The notes below the pieces were generated by a model, which ran no database searches, was not told where the DNA came from, and was given only the letters and a program-made list of their open reading frames with translations. From Fennellomyces sp. T-0311 (Eukaryota; Mucoromycota; Mucoromycetes; Mucorales; Lichtheimiaceae): a DNA stretch of 64,000 nt. This document shows, piece by piece, positions 24,061 through 35,200 of the stretch (position 1 is the stretch's first letter; every line of letters begins with the position of its first letter). The stretch spans positions 1,943,097-2,007,096 of the forward strand of contig JALLLT010000001.1 of assembly GCA_025266875.1 (NCBI GenBank). The letters run 5' to 3'. The translations under genes were made by a program, and so were the position numbers.

Positions 24061-24460
24061 AGTAGAACATGTTTACACTTCGAAGGTCAAGAACGAATGC
24101 TGAGCAAAGTTTGTGCTTTAATAGCCTTTAGTCATCATTTTTGTAACATGGCATTATTGTACTGTTATTTCTTTTAAACATGGATCAAGCAGTCGTATTA
24201 ACTTTCGAAAGAAAATGTTACGTGAAATAAGAAGGTTATGTGGCAAAATACTTAGACATGCTTGTTGGCAACGTAATATGAGAAAGTATCAGGAAGGGTC
24301 CCTAAAGACTTGCGTTAGTATGGTATTACAAACTATGATTGATCAACATGACCTGAGCTTTTACGAGACCTTCTGTAATGGAAGAAGAATAGTACGTGTC
24401 ATTTGACAAGCAAGGCGGGGTTATGCCACGATCGTGGCTCATGTGGACACGGTACGGATG
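24061..24460. other. Spacer before hydrolase D
   Basis: AT-rich. A 63-codon frame at 24215-24406 is unrecognised and not supported by context. Confidence 0.35.
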
Positions 24461-24470
24461 TATATATAAT
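24461..24470 (+). promoter_or_regulatory. TATA-like box of hydrolase D
   Basis: TATATATAAT starts 53 bases before the ATG at 24514, matching the spacing at copies A and B. Confidence 0.45.
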
Positions 24471-24513
24471 AATCTGAACCATTTCATCGCTCTTTCACGA
24501 TTACAAGCTACTA

Positions 24514-25760
24514 ATGTCTTCCCTCAAACAGATCGAAATCGATCCTGTTTTCCTGAAATTTTGTAACAAGGTCAAGAATTTCCCAAAAATATATAGCAGA
24601 GGCGTCTCTATCGACCAACTACGTCAGTTCAACAATTCCGAATACCATGCCATGACACCGGAGCTTCCGGACGTTGTTGACGAGGAAAAGACTATCGTGT
24701 ACAAGGATAAGGAAGTCAAGTTGATTTTGATCCGTCCCCCATATACCAAACATGAGGCCCTTCCGGTGGTAATTTACTAGTAAGTGCTACTTTTGAAAAT
24801 AAAAACAAACCACTTATGCTCCAAAGTCATGGCGGGGGATGGACTTTTGGCTCAATATACTCTTATAAGAAGGCCGTGTATGATGTAAAATTCGGTTATA
24901 TCATGCTTTTACTCTTTTGAATTAATTAAAGAATTTCCAGATCGCTGTCAAAGCCCACGTGGCAGTTGTATTTGTCGAATATATTCTTGCGCCTGAAGTC
25001 AAGTTCCCGGGAATACACGAAGAGTGCTTTGCAGCGTTTCGATGGGTCGTGGAACACGGTCGTTCTATCAGGGTGGATGTCAGCATGCTTGCCCTCTGTG
25101 GAGACACAGTTGGAGCCAACATTGCAACATCCGTGTCACGTAAGCCAATGAAGGCGTGTGTGTCGCATATGTTCAACGTAATATGGCTTTAGTGATGGCC
25201 AAAAATCATGGCCTGTTGGATGCCATCAAAACTCAAATTTTGATCTGTCCCTGCGTTGCCCCATCTCACAAAGATTTCGAATCAAGCATACAGTTTGGAA
25301 ACAGTGATTACGTCGTATCCTTGGCTGACATTCAATATCAAGAAGAACTTTACTACGGACGTACCGAGAAAACCAAGTATGGATTTCCACTGATGGCTTC
25401 ACCGAACGATCTGCATGGTCTACCGCGCGCTTTGGTTATTTCTGCAGAAGCAGACCTGCTCCGCGATGAAACAGAGGCGTATGCTCGTAAATTAATTGAA
25501 GCAGGTGTCCCTACTACTTCTTTTCGTGCACTAAAAGCAGGTGCGTGTTGATTGCGGAGAATGATATCGTTTTGCTTATGCATATATATCAAGTTCATGG
25601 GTATTTTAACATTCCCATGGAGACTCTATCGTATAGACAAACATTGGCTATGATAGTTAGCCAACTAAACGAATCATTCAAGCGATCGGTTTATGCAAAT
25701 GGAAATCCATATTTGCGTAGTAAAGGAGTAAATACTATGTGTACAGTATTTCTTTTATAA
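24514..25760 (+). CDS. Alpha/beta-hydrolase (HSL-type), copy D, nucleophile serine replaced by threonine
   Basis: Fourth family member, 345 residues in five exons: 24514-24779, 24827-24884, 24941-25139, 25193-25540 and 25594-25760. Exons 2 and 3 are again 58 and 199 bases. HGGGW is intact, the acid region EADLLRDETE is present and the histidine lies in HGYFNIP. The nucleophile elbow, however, reads GDTVGAN instead of GDSxGG. The codon at the catalytic serine is ACA (Thr) and the second glycine is Ala, so classical esterase activity is doubtful. The C-terminus runs about 24 residues past the paralogs' end (FKR, then SVYANGNPY...), as if the ancestral stop was lost. No other break is visible, so it may be a pseudoenzyme under weak constraint or a young pseudogene. 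Confidence 0.8.
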
Positions 25761-25996
25761 CGCACGGAATAAAGATGACATGACCGGACAAAGGAAAAAG
25801 GATGTATTAACCTGAAGAATTTAATGATGATATGCTAAACAATTCGGAAGAATATAAAGAAAGAAGATGCGTATATACTATGGGAGAAAAAGATATGGGA
25901 TACAAAACCAAAAAAAGCTCTTGAATGGAGGAGTGGGGAATTAGATCGCCATACCAGTAACTGATAACAAAAATGAGATGATATAGATTGCACTCT

Positions 25997-28946
25997 TCAG
26001 CTTTTCAACAAAGAAGAGAATCGAGAAGATCCGTTGGCCGGAGAGGAAGGAGATGTTTTCGAGTTCGAAAGCTGTTCCGTGTTCCAAAACGTTTCGTTCC
26101 ACTGTTGAACCTTGATTGCCATATCACAATCACGAAGATTCCTTGGCACTGGCTAAACATATAGTGAGTAAATCATTATTTTCATACAGCATATACAACT
26201 AACCGCAGCAGGATCTGATACCGGTAAATACAACATTTCGATTTCCAAGTTTCCGATCACTTTCAGTGCATCATCTTCTCCGCGATGCTTTGTCTTGTGA
26301 TGACTGTCTCGTGGAGACCAGGCGTTAAAACAATCGAACTGAGTTGCATACGGTCTTTCGTAACAACTCGGCATCATGTGAGCCATTGCAAATCGAGTAC
26401 GACCCAGTGAACCATCTTCATGGTAGATATAACTGGATAACGAGCCCTTGTGAGAACGATTACGCGAAGAAGTAAACAGACGAGTAAGCGGCAGCTTATT
26501 TCGAACATGGTAATCTGGTCGCACATGGAGTGAAATGTTGACGATCATATCCGGATGGGTATCGATGATGCATTCGTAGTTGAACTTGATGTGCTGACTC
26601 AACATTTCGTACCGCGACATATACTCGTATCTGTCATCGCTGACTACGCATCGGACATAGGTAGGTTCACGGGGCAACGGCAACAGTACATTGCTGATAG
26701 CATTGACACGAAAGTACAATTTGCCATAACGAGAGGATGGCTGCTTTGACAGTGGCAAAGTTGATTGCAATTCTTGAAGGCCAGGGTATTTTTTGTTATC
26801 GTGCATTACTGGTTCTTCTGCCTTTGCTTCAGAAGCCGGAAGCTTGACGGGAACTCGCTTAACTTTAAACTGCTGCGACGAGTTGTTGCTATGGTACATT
26901 AGTTTCGATACCGTTTCATTGTCCTTCTTCTCTTTCTCCAGCTGCTCTTGCTGTTTTTTCAAGAAAGCGTTTTGCGCTTGCGAAAGTCGTCGCACGTATC
27001 GTGAAGTGGATCGGACAGCAACGCTGCCGTAGGACTTGTATTGATGATCGTGCTCGTCGTCAAACAGTGAGCTGTCGTTGTCTTTCTTCTCAGAAATGGA
27101 TGCAAGAGGTAGTGTGGTGGGAGAAGAGGGAGAAATAGTTGCTGGTGAGGATACTGAGCTGCTACTAGTACTGCCACTGCTGTTGTCAGTCAGTATAGTG
27201 GGAGAAGATGAGTAGTTGCCAAGAACATTCCGTGATACAATATGCACAGATGAGGCGTTGTCCACTTTTGGCTGTTGTGGTGGAATATTGTTTTGTTCGC
27301 TGACGAAATAATTCATATCGCTTGCTGGAGGATCGATGGCTTTGGATGAAGATGATGCCGACCTGAGACTTGCTTTTGATTTCTTGGCCTTGAGCTCCTG
27401 AATGGCGTCTTCTTGACTATCAAACCATTGCTCATCGTCATCCGATATGTATTCAGATTCAGCGTCTTCGGCGGGTTCTGCTCGCTCTTCGGTGTTTTCC
27501 AAAACAGAAGACCATGAATTCAGAGCAATGGACCAATGGGCCTTTTGACTGCCAGAGAGCCGTCGTCTGTCGAAGCTTTCAGCCTCCGGTTGATCTTGTG
27601 CGACACGAATTTCATTTACTGTCAGAGATCGACGGTCTTGCTTGTTGAACTCGTCGATTGGGCTAGTTGGAATGTCCTTGAACTCTTGGATATGAATATC
27701 AATTGTATCTGCGCTCGTCGAACTGTTTGTACGATCCATTGAGCTGGATGATGCTGATGGCGAGGGTTTCGATATAGGCGGATCTTCACGAAACACGCTC
27801 GAAGAAACATACGTTTTGCTCCGTAACGAAGAGATCACTTTGGAGTTCCGTTTTTTCTTGGTTTCGCTTGCTTCTTCTTCCAAAGTTTCAGGTTCCTCTG
27901 ATAATGATTCTTGCTGTGCGGTGGTTTGTTGTGTAGAAGTTTGCTGTGAGGGGGTTTGTCGTGTGGAAGCCTGTTGCGTGGACGCTCGTTGCGTGGAAGT
28001 TGATGTCTTTACCGATGTTGTCACGGACCCATTGTTGTCACCAGGCTTGACTGACACCGTAGATCTCCTTGTCTTCACGCCTTGTTCCTGCTCAAACCGT
28101 TTGAACAAGGGGTTGTTCTTGACTGCTGATCGTTTGGCTAGATTGGCAATATCCTCTCGTCGTTTTGCTCGATGCTTTTCCAATTCCTTCTCCTCATCCT
28201 TGAGCACCTTCTGCTTGCTTTCAGCAACATGACCTGTTCGAAAATATCGATCCTCGGCATTGCGTGTTGAGTTATTGTTTCTGGTATTGGAGCTGGATTC
28301 AGCCAGCTGACGCAACTGCTTGAATCGATCAGCGGACGCGTACTTCGGACGTACGGCCGCCTTTTGTTTAGGATCTGTTTTGGTTGGAGCTAGAAGTTCA
28401 GACATGGTCTTTGTTTGGGCAACGTCACGAGGAAGATAGCCGATGTCGTTAGGGATGTCTACGGAAACGCCTTTATCCACAATCAATCGTTGAGCAATTC
28501 TCGTGTGCCCCAAGAAACTGACAAGATGCAGAGTCAAGTTATGATATGCGCCCCAACCTCGGTGGTCCAGATCGGATACACTTGAACGCTATTTCACAAC
28601 TATTATTAGCAGCACGCTCAAGAAAAAAGTAGCATTTTTCTTTTACATCAATTAAAAAGTTCAAAAGTTCCGCCGTGTGGACTTGTGCCGGGTCTTTTTC
28701 GCCAGACTCATAATATTGTATCAACGTATACGGGATCGCGCATAGATTTTCGAGCGATGCTCCGAGATTTCGAAGCACAAACAGCTGAGAGATTACATGC
28801 GATGCGTCGCGATCGGGATCCCAGATTAATGGAGTCCAAAGCAGATCTGGATTGGCATGCAGTAAATGCCGGATTCGCGTAGTATCAACTCGCTGTATAG
28901 CTCGAGACCATTCCTGAACGATCTCCACTGGCGAATTCAGTGTCAT
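25997..28946 (-). CDS. Ankyrin-repeat protein with anillin-homology-like C-terminus, 946 aa
   Basis: Exons complement(28647-28946), complement(26204-28588) and complement(25997-26152) join in phase 0. The N-terminal ~150 residues hold ankyrin-like helices (LVSFLGHTRIAQRLIVDKGV, then DIPNDIGYLPRDVA). A long Ser/Gln/Thr-rich, probably disordered middle contains a tandem of about eight ST-Q-QT-type units. The C-terminal ~230 residues look like the C2-like part of the anillin homology domain (GKLYFRVNAISNVLLPLP; VIGNLEIEMLYLPVSDP; VPRNLRDCD), as in Mid2/Bud4-type septum organisers. The protein ends without the PH domain that usually follows. A role at the cell cortex or septum is inferred only. 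It is divergent from the coiled-coil gene to its right. Confidence 0.72.
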
Positions 28947-29680
28947 GAGAAGTTGTGGTTGAAGCGAAAGGGAAGAGAAAGGGAAAAAAGAACCAAGGCA
29001 CGAGCAAATTACCGTGTTTGGTAGCCCTCCAAATTGCTCTTGAATTGATGCCCACTACATCTTTGAACTTTATTTTGTCATGCATGTTCGAAAGGGCTCT
29101 CTTTTTATTTTGGATGTACACAAGGCCTGCGCTTCGATTGCTGCAATTATCGTTGTACCCGGCGTGCCCAATACATGCATATCCGTGGCCCGATCTGTCC
29201 GTACGGCCGTTGGGTGAACGAAAGCAGGTTCCTTACCGCCGAAACACAGGATTTTTTCAGGTAGTGACACCATATGCATAGAGCAAAAAGTAAGGATGGT
29301 TCGTGACAGGGACGGGGAGGCAAGGAAGCTAGACTTTGTCGTTGTCCCTGGACTTGCCCATGCTCTCTCTCTCTCTCTCTCCGTGTTGAATGTGGTGCGA
29401 CATAGGTTCCTGATTTCATATTGCCCAATAATCAATTGCATATTGCGATCCATTAATAACCCAGGAGATTAACATATGCTTTTCACCAACGATATATGAC
29501 ACGTTTCCCAGTTGCTAAGCACTGACTATTACCATCGCAACACGCAGCCTTTTATGTCGACCTGGATAAATAAACCATGACAGCCAACCTTCGGCAACGC
29601 GATTGATAATGAAATAAATAAAATTTCGGCGAACTTTATCCCTCTTTTCCACTGGAACAAAAGAAAAAACCCGTAAGAGA
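28947..29680. promoter_or_regulatory. Divergent promoter region with CT microsatellite
   Basis: Shared upstream region of the ankyrin gene (minus) and the coiled-coil gene (plus). It includes a CT repeat at 29362-29381. Open frames at 28955-29453 on both strands overlap each other and are taken as chance. Confidence 0.4.
29362..29381 (+). repeat. (CT)n microsatellite
   Basis: An uninterrupted CT tandem of about nine units, about 300 bases upstream of the coiled-coil gene start. Confidence 0.8.
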
Positions 29681-31430
29681 ATGTCAAGCTCAAGCTCAGC
29701 GTCTAGCTCGACTAGCGATCATAAAATGTCACGCGTGATTCGGTAATGCTCAGCAGCAACTAGAGTCGCAAAGCGAAATTAGAATTAAGTCCATGGGTTA
29801 GGTACATTTATGATGGCGCCAACTTTCACAAAGAAATCACTGCCAAACGAGAACGCAAAAAGGCTTTGGAAGCCATTCAAAAATCATTGCCGTCTCCACC
29901 CTCCGTCCTAACTACAACTGATAGCCATGACAAGATTGGTAATAGTTTTTTATACCTCGATCGAAAAAAAAAAACCTGGTTTGACGCAAAGACACGTTTT
30001 TAGCCAGTGCGATCAATCAAATCGATGAAGAGGAGAAGGCGCTCCGACACAAGTGGGTTTCATCGACATACAGTGAGCATGAAGCAGTGATTAATGCATC
30101 AATTAGACTCCACAGCTGCGAGGTTTCACTAAAACAACAGTTCCAGATATGCGTTGAGGAGATCAGCCAAAAAATGATGCGCGATGGCGATGCCAAAGTC
30201 GAAAGTGCACTACGCAAAAAGTTGGAAGGAGCCGATATTCATTTCAGCAAGATCATCGAGAAGATGGCCAAGGATATGGATGATATTAGGGAAAGCAAAC
30301 TGGGCGTTGAGGAAGGCACAAAACGTATTGAAACCATGGTCCGTTCGTCGAGGGAACAGCTGATCCAGCGCACAGAAGAGCAGATCGAAAACTTGCGATC
30401 ACAAAACAAGATGGCTTTCGTCGAGCTACGCAACAATTACGCCGAACTGTCTAGCACCAAATACAAGGAGGATTTGTGCAAGTCAGTCACCAAAGACGTA
30501 GTCGAAAAGGTCAATGAGCAGTTGAAGGCCGACGATCTGGAGTCCTTCAAGCAGCAGGTGATCAAGCTTATGGAGCAGAATCAAAAGGCACCAGATTCAT
30601 CGATCGAGGAAAAATGTATGGAATTGGCACAAAAGGAGATCCGGAAGCATGTCGGCAAGGAGGAGCTGTTGAAGCAACTCAACGGAATGCAAGAGTGGAC
30701 CGAGATGTCATCCAAGCTGCAGGACATTGAGGCCAAGATCGGAAGAGGCAAGCACGCGCCAGAAATCAACGCCATACAGTACCTGCGAAACGACCTCAGC
30801 CAGATGAACAGAAAAATTGACGCGATTCAGAAGCAACTAGATAAATCAACCGACAAAGATTCAGAGACACAGCAATTGGAGGCAGTCAGCAGGAGCGTAC
30901 AGGATATTGCCCGAGACTTGGCGGTCACGAACAGTCAGTTGGAAATGGCACAAACGTGGTACACTTTCAACGACGCTGAGCTGACTCGACAAAAGAGCCA
31001 TCGGCCATTGGAGTCAGCGCATGACGGCGGTGACAGAGGAAAGAAACGTCAACGAGCAGAGGACGATGACGGAGACGAAAGGCTGGCATCGTTGGAACAA
31101 AAGCAAGCCAATTTGACAGAATATGTGAACGGATTCCGATCGACAGTATTAAATCCACAATTCCCCGAACGTTTGCAAAAGGCAATGACGGATATCGAGC
31201 TGGTCTTGCGGAGCCATGAGGAGTTTATTGCTCATCTGGTAGATCCAGTTCGGGCGGCTCAACGTGTTCCCGTTGATTTGACAGGCGACTCCCGACAAAT
31301 CCCTCAGAATTTGTCGCCAGCAATGATACAAGCTATCCAAACCTTGGTCAAGAACACCGCTGAACAGACTGCTAAGCCTTTACTAGATCGCATTGCCGTT
31401 CTTGAAGCCAAATTGAACCAACGACAATAA
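29681..31430 (+). CDS. Coiled-coil protein, 541 aa, function unknown
   Basis: Three exons (29681-29742, 29802-29938, 30004-31430) keep frame and start with a Ser-rich MSSSSSASSSTSDHK. From about residue 70 to the end the protein is almost wholly helical and charged, with heptad-like spacing typical of long coiled coils. Examples are EEKALRHKWVSS and KMAKDMDDIRESKLG. A basic-acidic patch around residue 410 (KKRQRAEDDDGDE) could be a nuclear localisation signal. No enzymatic motif is seen. A structural or scaffolding role is the most that can be inferred. Gene reality is well supported by open-frame length and codon regularity. Confidence 0.78.
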
Positions 31431-31869
31431 CCACCCACCCAGAACATGTTACCCTGACATTGCACATACTAGCACGCATCTCTCTCTATTCGCACGCCCT
31501 TAATTGTATCTAATTCCCTTCGTCCAACTTTGCACGCAAAAAAAATTAAAGAAATAACACACACTTGCGGTTCAGCATGAATAAAACCGGGACTTTATGA
31601 TCCGGCTGCCAAGAAACTCTTAACTTTTTTTTTGTGTGGCCATTTGTTGTGATGGCAACGCACTGTGGCAGATAAATGGGGATTGTTGTACAATAGTACT
31701 TTTTATTGGGCTATTTTTTGTTAGAAGGAGAAAAGAAATGACGAACAGAACGATGAACGGAAAAGAAAACAAGAACAGAACGAACGAACGAACAACAAAA
31801 GAAAGCATATATGACATAGAAAGAAAATTTACAGAACGAATGGAGGAATCATCAGGAGAAAAAGATTAA

Positions 31870-32208
31870 TCATGTGGGTTTAGTTTGACAGGAAGGGCAA
31901 CCATCCATCCTCTGGCCAGTCTTGATATTGTAATAGAGATATAATCCATGGATGTTGCAGAGACGAAAGCATCGATCACAATAGTCTTGAGGATCTGTAG
32001 TTAAAGCTCTGTGGCAATAAGGACAATTTCTTCTACAATATTCGCATTGCCAGCCTGCGGTAAGAGTGCGGCCACATTCGCATACGGCCGGTCCATAGTC
32101 ATCGTCACTATGGTAAGATCGACGACATGAACGATCCACTTGGAGCACAAATGTTGATTGTGAGGTGGCTGTGCTTGTTGGTGTTGTCGTCGTTGTCGTG
32201 ATGGCCAT
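31870..32208 (-). CDS. Small Cys-rich putative zinc-binding protein, 112 aa
   Basis: A single-exon frame from ATG at 32208. A Thr-rich N-terminus (MAITTTTTTPTSTATSQST) is followed by a compact Cys-rich region with repeated C-x2-C knuckles (CECG, CEYC, CPYC, CDRC, CPSC), as in zinc ribbons. The number and pairing of cysteines fit two or three zinc sites. No signal peptide is evident, so an intracellular, perhaps nucleic-acid- or protein-binding role is likely. Family not recognised. Confidence 0.6.
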   Translation of the reverse strand: MAITTTTTTPTSTATSQSTFVLQVDRSCRRSYHSDDDYGPAVCECGRTLTAGWQCEYCRRNCPYCHRALTTDPQDYCDRCFRLCNIHGLYLYYNIKTGQRMDGCPSCQTKPT

Positions 32209-35200
32209 TACATATCAAAATGTTTTTATTTTGAAATGCAAAGCAACCGGCTTGTCGGGTTTGTTCCTCCTCCATTTATATTGCAATAGTTCTAGCAAAA
32301 AAAAATATCTTTATTTTTAAGAGGATCCAAAAAGGCAACTATCCATTCATCTCCAATCGAAAAGCATACGTAATGGTAGGTCAGCGGGGGCTACCTGAGG
32401 TAACGCTGACAACTTTGAGAGCCGTATATAATAAACCTGTCGTACGATTCTATTCGTCCACTCCCAAAAGCTTGTTAGCCGCCAAGGGCTGTGTACCGAG
32501 GTAGGTTGACCGATATGGTATAAAGCACAGACGTTTTGTCCGCCAAACTCATAATTGCATTACCCCCCAGGCCGCGTAAACCAAATCCAATGCTCTTATT
32601 GCTGCTTTTAATAGCATAGCAGAAACGACCGAATTTTATGTTACTTGCTTTCCAGAATATACTCTATTTTCTTCTATTTCACCTGCAAACCAACACTTCA
32701 ACACCAAAAAAAAAGTTACTATGCTGCCAATCGAACGATTTTTTTTCAAAGAACACACAACTTTAATTATACTTTAAGGCTGTGCATGTTCCCATTCATG
32801 GAATTGGGTTCCCTTATCACAAGTTGTTTTCCAACAACCGACGACAAAAGGCGAAGCTCAAGTGTATCACGAATGCTGATCCTGTAACGTTACTCAAAAC
32901 TTGATGGTGCCTTTTTTAGCAATGACCATGGTGATGCCTTTTTATATCGGCATCTTCCCCTTCTCTGGCCCCAATCTTGATAGCCCAGATGGTAAGTTGC
33001 ACGGATTTACCTTACATGGGCTTAGCTTGATGCGATACAACATTGAGAAGAAAACCAGCGAATAACAAAAGTTTGTTGATGGTGTGGGTAACACAGGTAT
33101 AACATTTGCTCATATATCAAAAGAACAATGGCGAAAAAAAAAAGTGTTACGCCGGACGAGTAGGTTTAATGAAGACAGAATATTTTTGGGTATTCCTCGC
33201 TTCTATTGATTGATAAATTGGCCAAGTGGAACCATCAAGCCACCTCAATCGTTACTCATGTGTAAATGTACTCAAAAGTCTAGAACCAAAATAAAAAACA
33301 ATAGCTTTAATACAAGATCTTTGACAGATCTCTTTCTTACTCTTTCATATTAATAGCAGTCTAATTAAAAGGATCCACAACAGCAAATTTTAACCGGCGA
33401 TGCTCAAAGCACGTTTTTTTGGCGCTTCGGGATCTCCCTTTGGACTGCTCTTAATTCACGGACCATCCAGTCGGAAGCCAGAACTAGACTCAATTTGTTA
33501 ACGTATAATGTAATCCATGCTCACCGATGTGTCGGCGTTATATGCTCTTCCGTCGTCCCCGTGATTTTCTGTCTTCCAACTAGATTACCAAGAACATCGC
33601 AGCTTCTTTTTACTTGGTTCATTTCAATACATTGTCCGGCGCTCTTTTTTTTCTGTTGTGTACGTAATCAGAAACGTCCTTTAGCAGTACTTATTGGATA
33701 AAGCATGCAGAAGGTGACTTACCCCAGCACTCATTTAAAACGATACATTAATTCCAAAGCGTACTCTACGTAGCCCCAAAAGCATATTTATAAGAAAGAA
33801 CTCACAGAAGATAGGCACTACTCTCTATTCCATACAGGAGCACACTTATAACGCGACTATTAATTAATACCATTACTGCTTCAGTTCTTCTTGTATCCCG
33901 ACTGACATCATTTGCTCCAAATCTGAATGGTATCGCCACTTATCTGGTTCAGTATCTGCTTACCAGCATCAAAGATACAGATCCAACGGCAATCTAATCG
34001 TAGTCGGAAATTCTACCAAGGAAAGCTACTGGACTTCGACTACCTCTGTGAGCTCTGTGAAATTACAGGCGGAACCAAGTCATTTCTGACATGAATGTTG
34101 CACGTTTGTAATGACAACATTCGATCTAGAGATTCCGCACAAACTAATTGCGCAAGTCAGTTGATAACGCAAAGTCATGTTGGTACCATTGAGCGAGGCA
34201 CATAATAAAAACAAGGAGAAACCTGTCTACTCTAGTGACCTAGAAGATCCTACCCTGTATATCAAAGAGAAAGTTACCCAGCACAATTCGCCCGACCCGA
34301 TCCCATTTCCTTAGTTACCGCGACTTAATCCTATAGTTATAGAAAACATCATATACGGGATAATATTGCCAATGTGTCGTTAAGCATTGTCAATATGTAG
34401 CGGCGCTTGTATAATACTTACACAAACAGCGAATAGGTCCGATTCAGACCCATCATGTCGTTACGGTTCGCGATTGTATCCAACGTTCTTATGTCGATTA
34501 AAAGTTCGTAAATAGATCATGCCCCTCGAAAAAAAGTTAGTTTTGTTCTTGGGTACCAAAGTCTTTGTCATCCAGAATATCCTTTCAGATTCCCCGATAT
34601 AATACTTCCTTCTTTGGACATACGTCCCATACTATTTTTTGACAAACCAGCAACTTGATGAAGCAAATTTCAACTAACAGATTATATTCCTATTCTCCTT
34701 TTCATAATTGCTTTTTATGTAAACATTTATGATCGCTATAGCAGAATGGTGATATGTTATATATCCATGGTTTCGCAATCGAGGGGTTCTTGTGACTAAT
34801 CGGTATCCTGATTTCATTACCAAATAATTGGTGTTTTTTATAGAATTTACTTTTCAGGTACACGGTCATTGAACCATGTAATCAGATTGTACGAGGGAAT
34901 TAAATGAAATGTATACATTTACTTTATTTCAAGTTCGTGGGACAGATAGCGGGGCTAAGCAGGAACCGATAACATGGTATTTCAAGGCCGCCTTGCTCCA
35001 GTCATGTAAAGCACTGATAATATTCTCATCGAATTCCAGACGCTTCCGATTAACGTGGTAACGAGTTGCTTAGCAGAACCAAGTCAAATGAGCCTTTTTT
35101 CCCTCTTTAAAAAAGGTAAAGCCTGATGACTCAAGGCATCAAAGTAAATGAATATTATCGACGGAAATACCTAAATAAGTACTAGAAGTAATTGGAGTGA

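Noticed and set aside
26793..28232. Plus-strand frames inside the ankyrin gene
   Set aside because: They are mirror images of the Ser/Gln-rich coding sequence on the other strand.
28955..29453. Frames on both strands between the ankyrin and coiled-coil genes
   Set aside because: They overlap each other, lie in a divergent promoter and have microsatellite content.
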